From assembly GCA_001683845.1 (NCBI GenBank), contig LXQI01000006.1, positions 1 through 64,000 of the forward strand: a stretch of 64,000 nt of DNA. Direction: 5' to 3'. This document shows positions 19,374-27,703 of the stretch, one piece after another. The position numbers were made by a program, and so were the translations under genes. This DNA comes from Erythrobacter sp. ANT-B3C2. Its GTDB lineage: Bacteria > Pseudomonadota > Alphaproteobacteria > Sphingomonadales > Sphingomonadaceae. Each line of letters begins with the position of its first letter. Positions within the stretch are counted from its first letter, which is position 1. Below the pieces are notes generated by a model. The model made no database searches, was not told where the DNA came from, and saw only the letters and a list, made by a program, of their open reading frames with translations.

Positions 19374-20491
19374 ATGCCACGGCTGTTGTTCCGCCGAGAG
19401 TTCAAGCTCGGATCGGTGAAGCTGGCACGAGAGCGCAGGGTGTCGGTAGCGCAGGCCGCTCGCGATTGGGACCTGCATGAGAAGGTGCTGCGCAACTGAG
19501 TTCGCAGCCACGAGGCTGACCGGGGATCGGCATTGCACGGCAACGGCGTGATAAGTCCGATGAGCAGGAGATTGAGCGGCTGCGCCGTGAGTTTGCCAGA
19601 ATGAAGGCGGAGCGTGACATGTAAAAAAGAATTGCGCCGGCCTACTTTCCGAACGGCTCGCTATGAAGATCGCCTTCGGTGCGAAGCACCGGGGGATCTG
19701 GCCGGTATCGTGGATCTGCGAAGCACTCGAAGTTCCGCGCAGCGGCTTTCATGCCTGGCTGATCCGGGCACCCAGCGCGCGCGCCCGCAGCGACGAGGAG
19801 TTCGGTGCCAGGGTCCCCGCAAGCTTCATCTCCAGCTATCGGATGTACGATGCGCGCCGCGCCTGGCACGATCTTTTAGCCGGAGGGCCTTCATGCAGCG
19901 TGCATAGTGACGAGCGGCTGATGCGTGTTCACAGCCTGAAGGCCCGTCTACGGCGTCGCGGGCTGCCGAACGAACACGGCATACGCTCAGTTATCGCCGA
20001 CAACGTGCTCGATCGCCAGTTCACGGCCGGCACCCGACCAGAAGTGGATCGCCGACTTCACTTACATCTGGACCGCCGAAGAATGGCCGTACGCCGCCGC
20101 GGTGATCGACCTGTCCTCAAGTGGTCGGCTGTCGATGAGCGATACCATGACGGCTCGTCACCGACGCGCTGATGATGGCGATCTGGCGGCAGGGCAAGCC
20201 CGGTACGCTACTGCATCACTCCGACCAGGGTTAGCGAATATATTAGCGAGCAGTTCCAGCGGCCGATGGCCGCCAACGGCGTCACCTCCTCGATGAGCCG
20301 GTCAGGCAACATCTGAGCTCTTCTCTTCACTGAAGACCGGAACGGATCGCGCGAAAACCTACCGCACGCGCAACCACGCAAGGCAGGACGTGTTCGATTA
20401 CATCGAGCGCTTCTACAAACCCATGCCCATGCACTCGATCCTGAGCTATCTTAGCCCCTTGGACCTCGAGCGGCGGGCGCAGGTAGCTTAA
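19374..20491 (+). mobile_element. Decayed IS3-family element (orfA/orfB remnants with multiple frameshifts and stops)
   Basis: orfA 'MPRLLFRREFKLGSVKLARERRVSVAQAARDWDLHEKVLRN*'; orfB 'KHRGIWPVSWICEALEVPRSGFHAWLIRAPSARARSDEE', 'SVIADNVLDRQFTA', C-terminal 'VFDYIERFYKPMPMHSILSYLSPLDLERRAQVA'. Confidence 0.88.
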
Positions 20492-20639
20492 CCCGATGGC
20501 CGCGAGTCTGGCAGCAGCTCCCATAGCGTGTTCCCCACTGCGCATCTTCATAATTCTTGTTTTCAGCCTCGCGCCTTGAACCGGGCGCCCGATTATTGTA
20601 GCTTTCCCCAAAGGGTCTGCTGCACTAATAACGAATGAA

Positions 20640-21863
20640 GTGCGAGATTCCCTCACCAGCATAGCCTTCAATGCACTCGATCGTAGGGGCGCGACTTACA
20701 GCCTGTGCAACTTGCAGGCACTCGGCTCAACGCTCAATCCAAGTTTTCTTTCTAAACACTCGGTAGCCCCGCTGAATTTAATCGATGGTGTTCTGACCGT
20801 CGGCATGGTCGATGTGGAGGACCACCAGGCCATCGCAGCACTAAAGTTCGCAACCGGGCTCGAGATCGCACCGGTCCCGATGCAGCGGCGAGACGTTCAC
20901 CGGCGCCTGGCCTCGATCCACCCAACGCAAGCCCCTGCTTCTCTTTGTTCATCTTCTCCGCAGCGCAAGGTGGACCCTACTCGAGGCGAGCTCACGCTCA
21001 CACTGCCACAGGGCATCGTGGCGTACAACGGTGCGAGCTTAGTCGACCTTGTCGGCGATTGGCTCGGATCACGGCCGCGAGCAGAGGCGCCGCTAGTGTG
21101 GTTGGGCCGGTTGCTGGCGGCAGGTTTCACGCCGGCCGAAGCCGGAACCATCATAACTCAGGCACATGGCCGAGGCGTTTGCTTGCCGGCCGGCGACTTG
21201 GCAGCGGCTGAGGGGCTGAGCAAAGGCCAGAACCTCGAGGCGGCCCTTGCGCAAGCCGCTGTTTCGCCGTGGCTCAAGTTCGCACTGGCATGCGCCCATG
21301 AAGGGGCGGACCAGGCCACGATCGTTGTGAAGCTGTCCGACTGTGAAGCTGCGATGGCCCACGGGCGCAGCGAAGCACGGAGGCTGGTCTTGGAGCTTGC
21401 CGCCTGGACAGTCCCGGCGCTGATCGCGTGGCGAAGCATCTCGCTGTCCGCCTGCGCGTTGATCGCGGCGGGGATCGTATTGATCTGGGTCAACATTCGC
21501 GCCGTTGTTCGTGATCGACCAAACAACGATGTGGTTCGGGCGGCCGTCCTAGAGATCATCTCTGCCCTTGCCCGACTCGGCATGCTGGACTCAGTGGCAA
21601 TCAGGATTGGTCTCGTTCGCTTGAACTCGCTGGCGCCCACGTGGGGCCAACTGCCCGACGAACGCGAAGGCCTAGCGCGCGCGCTGGCTTTACCGCCCCT
21701 CACGGCGGCACTGCTTGAGCGCGGCGATTTGGCAGAGGCAGCGGCTCGCACCGCATATCAGTGCCGTGAGCGCGCGAAGCAGATCCTCGAGCGAACACGC
21801 TGGCTGGTCCGGTGCTCCGGCATCCTGCTGGTGGGCACCGCGACCACCCTGTTGCTCACCTGA
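20640..21863 (+). CDS. Fusion of GspE N-terminal (MshEN-like) domain to a divergent GspF-like membrane protein
   Basis: N-term 'FLSKHSVAPLNLIDGVLTVGMVDVEDHQAIAALKFATGLEIAPVPMQRRDVHRRLASIHP'; then T2SSF-like 'LVWLGRLLAAGFTPAEAGTIITQAHGRG...LAAAEGLSKGQNLEAALAQ', central TMs, second repeat and C-terminal TM. GTG start; no Walker motifs. Confidence 0.7.
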   Translation: MRDSLTSIAFNALDRRGATYSLCNLQALGSTLNPSFLSKHSVAPLNLIDGVLTVGMVDVEDHQAIAALKFATGLEIAPVPMQRRDVHRRLASIHPTQAPASLCSSSPQRKVDPTRGELTLTLPQGIVAYNGASLVDLVGDWLGSRPRAEAPLVWLGRLLAAGFTPAEAGTIITQAHGRGVCLPAGDLAAAEGLSKGQNLEAALAQAAVSPWLKFALACAHEGADQATIVVKLSDCEAAMAHGRSEARRLVLELAAWTVPALIAWRSISLSACALIAAGIVLIWVNIRAVVRDRPNNDVVRAAVLEIISALARLGMLDSVAIRIGLVRLNSLAPTWGQLPDEREGLARALALPPLTAALLERGDLAEAAARTAYQCRERAKQILERTRWLVRCSGILLVGTATTLLLT

Positions 21864-22981
21864 TGGAAACAGGCATCGTGGCACTGCGGATAGACCGGGA
21901 GGGCTTCGTCGCCTTGCGCGACGAGGCCGAAATTTTCGTCATCAGGCGCGGCGATCCGGCGGATTGGGAGGTGGTCCGCAGGCTCGCCGTAGGGCAGCGC
22001 TGGCTGGCTGTCCATGTCCCTGACTGGGCCGCGCTGCAGGTCGCCCTGCCGGCGCGGACGCGCAAACGTCGCGAATTGCGGGAAATGCTGCGCGATGCCG
22101 CTCCGGTGCTGCCAGAGGAGCTTGTATGGACCAGCCCGCGGTCGCTTGATGATGGCAAGGCGGGCGTATCGGTCGTACGCCGCCTTTGGCTTGATGATCA
22201 TTGCGTGGAAGTCGAAACAGAGATGCCGATGGCGCTGCACGTCATTGTCGAGCCGACAGGAGATCCGCTTCGCTACCGATCGCCCGCCGTCCGCCTCCGC
22301 AACAGGCTGACGGCCACGATCGTCTCGGGATCGCTCTTGGTCAGCGCCATCGCGCTGGCCCTGACCGCCAGAGGCACGCCGCCTTCCGAACAACTGCTCG
22401 GGTTTACCGGACTGGGCGCTACGCCGAGCGTGTCGGCGACTCTGCTGAAGCTGGGCTTCAGCGCGCCGGCAGGGACTCGTCTTGTGGCCATCTCAGCCGA
22501 CCCCTCCGGCAGTGTCGCCCTCGAACTTGATGCCCCTGATCCTAACATCGTGCATCGGGTAATGGCCGGCCAGCGCTCGCTCGGTCGATGGACGCAGACC
22601 CGCCAAGTTCGCCGCGCCGACGCCAGCTACCGAGTGACTTACCGCGCCAGCCCTGTTGGCACAGTTCGCGGCCACCACCTCGTCCTGCCGTTGGCTGCCC
22701 GCTCGCCTGGGGAAGCGATTACACTTGCAACCAGCATTCTCAGCGAGCATGCGCGCGCCGGAAGGGTCGAACTGCAGCTCACACGAGGCTCGGCAAGCGC
22801 CAGCAACCCGCTCGTCTTCGGCGTCTCCCTGGCCGGCCCACAAGCAAGCGTCCTGGCGCTGGCGGATCGGATCCAAAGTGGCACGCCTGCAATCCGGATC
22901 GACAACTGGCGGCTGCAGCCCGACCCCACTGGAGTGCGCCTCACAGGCGCTCTGGTGGTCCCGTGGATGCTTGAGCCTTGA
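21863..22981 (+). CDS. GspL-like/GspM-like single polypeptide (cytoplasmic domain, one TM, two periplasmic ferredoxin-like regions)
   Basis: ATG overlaps the preceding TGA; TM 'LTATIVSGSLLVSAIALALTA'; C-terminal 'FGVSLAGPQASVLALADRIQSGTPAIRIDNWRLQPDPTGVRLTGALVVPW' resembles the GspM periplasmic region. Confidence 0.55.
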   Translation: METGIVALRIDREGFVALRDEAEIFVIRRGDPADWEVVRRLAVGQRWLAVHVPDWAALQVALPARTRKRRELREMLRDAAPVLPEELVWTSPRSLDDGKAGVSVVRRLWLDDHCVEVETEMPMALHVIVEPTGDPLRYRSPAVRLRNRLTATIVSGSLLVSAIALALTARGTPPSEQLLGFTGLGATPSVSATLLKLGFSAPAGTRLVAISADPSGSVALELDAPDPNIVHRVMAGQRSLGRWTQTRQVRRADASYRVTYRASPVGTVRGHHLVLPLAARSPGEAITLATSILSEHARAGRVELQLTRGSASASNPLVFGVSLAGPQASVLALADRIQSGTPAIRIDNWRLQPDPTGVRLTGALVVPWMLEP

Positions 22982-23403
22982 GCAAAAGAACTCATCTCTG
23001 GCTAAGAAGCCTTGCGCTCGCGCAGGCGGCGCTGGCGATCGCGTTGACGTGGGCCTGGCGAGACGCCGAGCCGAGGATGTTTGGACCCACGACGGCCATG
23101 GTGCCGGTGCTCCCCCCCGGAGCCGCAGTCACAAGCTTGCCGCCGCTCTTTCCGGCCTTTACTCCGCCGATGGACACGCTGTTCGACGGCACCCCCGCCC
23201 CGGGCGCTCCTGAACTTATCGGGATCGCAGGACGGCTGCCGGACGATGCCGAGATTCTGGTGCGGACGCCAGAAAGCGGCACCGTGGCGCTCAAGATTGG
23301 CGAAAGTACGCTTGGCTGGACCGTAGTCGAGGTTTCACTAAATGGTGTGCTGTTCGAGAAGGATGGCCTGCGGAGCTTGGTCGCTCTCGAGGTTAATCGC
23401 TGA
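22978..23403 (+). CDS. GspC HR-domain/PilP-like small inner-membrane protein
   Basis: TTG start overlapping the preceding stop; N-terminal TM; C-terminal 'LIGIAGRLPDDAEILVRTPESGTVALKIGESTLGWTVVEVSLNGVLFEKDGLRSLVALEV' matches HR-domain pattern. Confidence 0.6.
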   Translation: MSKRTHLWLRSLALAQAALAIALTWAWRDAEPRMFGPTTAMVPVLPPGAAVTSLPPLFPAFTPPMDTLFDGTPAPGAPELIGIAGRLPDDAEILVRTPESGTVALKIGESTLGWTVVEVSLNGVLFEKDGLRSLVALEVNR

Positions 23404-23475
23404 ACCGGTAGTTCCGGTGATCAGGGACCTAGTCAAAATGCGCGACAAGGCGTGGCATCGCGCCGACGAGTAGCG

Positions 23476-24015
23476 CTACGACCAGCAGTCAGCTGGTCCT
23501 TGCAGATCCAAGAAGAACGGATCATCGAACAGGCCGGCGCGGACCATCACCCCGTCCTCCGCCGGGTTCGTCTCGACGAAGCCCTCGATCGGACCGTTGG
23601 TGCCGGAAACGTTCACCACCTGCACGCCAAATTCACCCTCCGCGGCGCGCGGGCCGAAACGGATTTGAAACGGTGTTTCCACGCTCGTGCGGCTGGGCGC
23701 ATTGGAGATGTTGATCGTGTGAAGCACGTCGGGATCGTAGGTGACCGGCTGGCTGGCCGCCTGCGGACCGGCGAAGGTCAGTACCAGGTTCACCATCTCG
23801 TCGGTGTACCAGGCATAGAGATCGGCAAGATCGGCCGGGCGATCGGGCTTGGGCGTGGGATCGACCGCAGGGTCGGTACGGCCCGGCGGATTGAGGTGGT
23901 CGGCGGCCGTGAGGCCCAGCCCGGCACCGACAGGGTCGCGCAGGCGGCCAGCCCGATTGCGCCCGCTCCTGCCCTCTCCCCGTCTGCCGTGCTTTTGCAG
24001 CCGCATCATCAGCAT
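23476..24015 (-). pseudogene. Truncated and probably frameshifted DUF4331 paralogue
   Basis: 'ADHLNPPGRTDPAVDPTPKPDRPADLADLYAWYTDEMVNLVLTFAGPQ...FDDPFFLDLQG' then premature end; signal-peptide-like sequence 'AGAIGLAACATLSVPGWA' lies in a different frame. Confidence 0.7.
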
Positions 24016-24160
24016 CGCCGGGCTCGCTTTGGTGCGAGCAGCAAATCACATCAAGCGCAGCCTGACTTGCGAAAGCCAATATGCCAGGAAAAAAGGGTCT
24101 CGCCGTGCGTTGTAGGTTATTAGTGGATGTCTGGGCGCGCAATAGGATGCTTTCGACGAG

Positions 24161-24718
24161 ATGAATCGCGGGCTTGCCGAGGACCTGGCTGCCGAGCTGG
24201 AGGCGGTCGCGCTCGGCGACATGGAGGCGATGCGCCGATTGCACGATGCAACCTGCCACAAGCTATTTGCCGTCTGCCTTTCCATCGTCAACGACCGTGA
24301 GGCCTCCCAGGACGTCCTGCAGGAGGTGTATATCAAGGTCTGGAACCGGGCGCAGGGCTTCGACAGGGCTCGCGGCCTGCCGCTGGCTTGGCTGGCGATG
24401 ATGGCGCGTAATAGCGCGATCGACTGGCTTCGTGCGCAATCCCGGCAGCGCCGCACCAGCGAGCAGGTGGCGCTGGAACTGATCTCCGATGATGGCGAGC
24501 CGGTCGACGAGCAGCTCGCACGCCAGCAACAGGCGGCGCAGGCGATCAACTCGATGGAGGAGCTCGACACGGCTTCGCACGCCATGATCCATGACGCCTT
24601 CATTGGGGGCCTCAGCTATTCGGAGGTGGCCGAGAGTCGCGGCATGCCGCTCGGCACGGTCAAGAGTCGTATCCGCCGTGGGTTGCTGCAGATGCGGCAA
24701 AGCATGGTCAGTGATTGA
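24161..24718 (+). CDS. ECF-family RNA polymerase sigma factor
   Basis: Region 2 'SQDVLQEVYIKVWNRAQGFDRARGLPLAWLAMMARNSAIDWLRAQSRQ'; region 4 'GGLSYSEVAESRGMPLGTVKSRIRRGLLQMRQSM'. Confidence 0.95.
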   Translation: MNRGLAEDLAAELEAVALGDMEAMRRLHDATCHKLFAVCLSIVNDREASQDVLQEVYIKVWNRAQGFDRARGLPLAWLAMMARNSAIDWLRAQSRQRRTSEQVALELISDDGEPVDEQLARQQQAAQAINSMEELDTASHAMIHDAFIGGLSYSEVAESRGMPLGTVKSRIRRGLLQMRQSMVSD

Positions 24719-25520
24719 CCGCGTCTCCCTTTCCGAGGAACGGCAGACGCTCGCCGCCGAACTGGCGCTCGGCCTGCTGGAACGCGTCGAGCGGCTTGAG
24801 GCCGAGCGCCTGCGGTTCGAGCATGCGCACTTTGCCGATGAGGTCGAGCGCTGGGAGGCGCACGCGGCCGGTTGGGTGGCCGATCTGCCGCCGACGGAAG
24901 CGCCTGCCAGCAGCTGGACGCGGGTAGAGGCGGCGCTCGGTCGGCAGCAGCTGGGCGAGCCGATGGCGCCGGCACCTGCGCAAAGCTCTGACCCCGGCCA
25001 AGGTTGGCAGTTCGCGGCGATGGCTGCCTCGCTGGCCGCCGTGCTGTTCGCCGGATTGTGGCTGACCCAAAGCGGAGACACAGACCCGGCCGACGAGGGC
25101 TTGCTGCGGGCCGAGGCGCCGCGCTTCCCGACCGAGACGCTCAGCGTCGCCCAGATCAGCGGAAAGGATGGCGCCGACTGGCTGGTGAGCGCCGCCTATG
25201 ACGAGGCGGAGGGCACGCTGTACCTGCGGCTGAACGCCATCGAGGGCGGAGACCGGGTGCCCGAATTGTGGGTGATCGGCCCGGCGGGCGTGCCGCGCTC
25301 GCTCGGCTTTGCCGAAGAGAGCGGCTCCCAGGTGATCGTTCTCACCCCAGAGCTTCAGCAGCAGATGATCGCGGGAAGCACGCTGGCCGTCTCGCTGGAG
25401 GAGCCGGCCGCGCAGCCCAGCGATGCTCCTGCCGGGCCAATTTTGGGCACGGCCGTCCTGGCGCCACTGGTCGCTGATGCCGGGCCGACCGGTGCCGCCG
25501 CTGGGGGCGCCACCGGCTGA
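24711..25520 (+). CDS. Anti-sigma factor (RskA-like)
   Basis: GTG start overlapping the sigma gene; TM 'FAAMAASLAAVLFAGLWL'; 'LNAIEGGDRVPELWVIGPAGVPRSLGF'. Confidence 0.88.
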   Translation: MIDRVSLSEERQTLAAELALGLLERVERLEAERLRFEHAHFADEVERWEAHAAGWVADLPPTEAPASSWTRVEAALGRQQLGEPMAPAPAQSSDPGQGWQFAAMAASLAAVLFAGLWLTQSGDTDPADEGLLRAEAPRFPTETLSVAQISGKDGADWLVSAAYDEAEGTLYLRLNAIEGGDRVPELWVIGPAGVPRSLGFAEESGSQVIVLTPELQQQMIAGSTLAVSLEEPAAQPSDAPAGPILGTAVLAPLVADAGPTGAAAGGATG

Positions 25521-25544
25521 CCTCCGGAACGCGGAGTGAGGCCG

Positions 25545-26074
25545 GGATACGGGCACCCGCCACACCGACGGGGACGAGGCGGCTGTCTTCCACCCAGCAG
25601 TCGGCATAGACGTAGGCTCGCGCCCTGCCGGTCTTCAACCTGCGACCCCGTGGACCGCGATCGAGCCGCGGAATCGTGTGGGTCGGCGAGAGCTTCTGCC
25701 GCGCGCCCAGATGATCGTAGCGAAACAGGCCCAACCGCACGAATCCGGCCGGCCGCGTGTCGTTCAGCTGCGGCAGGACGAAGAGAGCAACCAGATTAGG
25801 TGCGACGCCATGGCCAGCAGCCGCTCGCGCTCGCGGCGGGCTGCGCTATCTCGAATATAGCGAGTTCCGGCTAGTGCGTGAGGCGCTGATCCAGCCTGGT
25901 GCTGGCCGAGGAGGTGTGCTGCGCCAGTTCCTCCTGCTCCACCAGCAGCCCCCGCAGACCGCGCCCAGCGGCATCGCGCGCTATGCCCCCGCCGTTGATG
26001 CCGCCGCCGACGAAGAGGAGATCGAATGGTTCATCGGAGGGGGCGGAGGCGGAGCCGCCTGTTGGGTCGTGCAT
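25545..26074 (-). pseudogene. glpD: glpD (glycerol-3-phosphate dehydrogenase) remnant with internal inversion and frameshift
   Basis: Minus strand 'FDLLFVGGGINGGGIARDAAGRGLRGLLVEQEELAQHTSSASTRL' and 'RLGLFRYDHLGARQKLSPTHTIPRLDRGPRGRRLKTGRARAYVYADCWVEDSRLV'; plus strand 25835-25891 'GGLRYLEYSEFRLVREALI'. Confidence 0.9.
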
Positions 26075-26365
26075 CCCAGGGCTTTCATGCGGCGCGGCCG
26101 ATCGGCGCGCGGTGGCTCGCAATGAGGGAAACCCGGCCATTGGCGAGGCTCTGGCACGGGTGCTTTTTCGCCAAAGCGGGGCGGTGGGGCGGAACGGACT
26201 GCGCGCCGATCACGCCCGTCGGCCGCGGTTCCCGATTTCCGTGCTCCCAACTTCAGAAGAACGATCAGACGTTACCGATGCTGAACAGGTTGGTGGCCAT
26301 CAGCACCTTCGATACCGCGATCAGCAGGATGCGAGGCTGCACCCACGCCGCCACTGCAGGCAGCC

Positions 26366-27283
26366 CTAATGCTTCGTGCCCGGCTTGAGGTGGAGCAGGC
26401 CGGCGACGACCGCACCCGCAGCGAGGCCGACGATCCCGGCGCAGATCGCGGTGACCAGCCACTCCACGATCGCTGATCCGCCGCCGATCGCCAGTGCGGC
26501 GTGATGGATCGCCTCCTCCAGCCCGGCCAAGCCGAACTCGGCAAGGCCATGAACGAGAATGCCGCCGCCCACCCACAGCATCGCCGCGGTGCCGATCAGC
26601 GCCAGCGCCTTCAGCAGCACCGGCATCGAACGGACCAGCGCGCGGCCCAGCGTGGCGACGGTTCCGTCCTTCTGCATCATGTGCAGCCCAACATCGTCCA
26701 TCTTCACGATCACGGCGACCACGCCATAGACCACGACCGTCACCGCGAGCCCGACCAGCGCCAGCGCGGCGGCCTGCTCGGCCAGCGTGTTGTCGATCAG
26801 CTCGTTGAGCGTGATGACCATGATCTCGGTCGACAGGATGAAGTCGGTGCGGATCGCGCTGCCGACCTGGCGGGCTTCCAGTTCCGCCGGATCGGTGATC
26901 TGGGCGACCTCCTTGATCGCCGAGCGGCCGCTCAGCGACTTGATGATCTTCTCCGCGCCCTCGAAACTCAGGTACAAACCGCCGACCATTAGGATCGGCA
27001 CCAATGCCCAAGGCGCAAAGGCGCTGAGCAGCAGCGCTGCGGGCAAGATGAAGAGCAGCTTGTTGCGCAGCGAGCCGATCGCGATCTTGGCGATGATCGG
27101 CAGTTCTCGCTCGGGCGGCAGGCCGACGACATAGCCCGGCGTCACCGCCGCGTCGTCGATCACGACCCCCACGGTTTTGGTACCGGCCTTGCCGGCGGCC
27201 GCGGCGATATCATCCGCCGACGCCGCTGCCAGCCGGGCCAGCGCGGCGACATCGTCCAGGAGTGCTAGCAAGCCGCCGGCCAT
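26366..27283 (-). CDS. DUF808 (YedI-like) inner-membrane protein
   Basis: 'MAGGLLALLDDVAALARLAAASADDIAAAAGKAGTKTVGVVIDDAAVTPGYVVGLPPERELPII'. Confidence 0.93.
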   Translation of the reverse strand: MAGGLLALLDDVAALARLAAASADDIAAAAGKAGTKTVGVVIDDAAVTPGYVVGLPPERELPIIAKIAIGSLRNKLLFILPAALLLSAFAPWALVPILMVGGLYLSFEGAEKIIKSLSGRSAIKEVAQITDPAELEARQVGSAIRTDFILSTEIMVITLNELIDNTLAEQAAALALVGLAVTVVVYGVVAVIVKMDDVGLHMMQKDGTVATLGRALVRSMPVLLKALALIGTAAMLWVGGGILVHGLAEFGLAGLEEAIHHAALAIGGGSAIVEWLVTAICAGIVGLAAGAVVAGLLHLKPGTKH

Positions 27284-27391
27284 CGATGATTCCCTATCTG
27301 TGGGCCGCTGGATTTACTGCCGCTGCTCCCCACGTCCAGTGGCGGTTTCGCGGTTTGCGCCGGATCCGGCCCGGATCGGCCCTGCGCCTGC

Positions 27392-27703
27392 CTATGATGG
27401 GGAAGAGAGAACGGTGCCGGCGGGATTTTCCGTCTCGCCGATCGCCGCATAGAGCGAGATGAACGAACCGGCGAGAGCCGCTTCGCTATCGATCAGCGAC
27501 TGGCGGCTGCTGATCAGCTGGCGCTGCGCATCGAGCACATCGAACAGCGTGGTCAGCCCTTCGCGGTACAGCGCGTTGGATTGCTCGAAGGCGCGTTCGC
27601 TCTCGATGATCGCCTGTTCCAGATCTGCGCTGCGATCCGAATAGGCCTCGATGCCGACCAGCGCATTCTCGACCTCGGCCAGCACCACCAGGATCGACTG
27701 ATC
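27392..27703 (-). pseudogene. C-terminal fragment of a TolC/OprM-type outer-membrane efflux protein
   Basis: 'QSILVVLAEVENALVGIEAYSDRSADLEQAIIESERAFEQSNALYREGLTTLFDVLDAQRQLISSRQSLIDSEAALAGSFISLYAAIG'. Confidence 0.88.

Noticed and set aside
26265-27011. 248-aa minus-strand ORF overlapping the DUF808 gene
   Set aside because: Gly/Arg-rich out-of-frame translation of the DUF808 coding region; only its far C-terminus lies outside, and I could not assign it.
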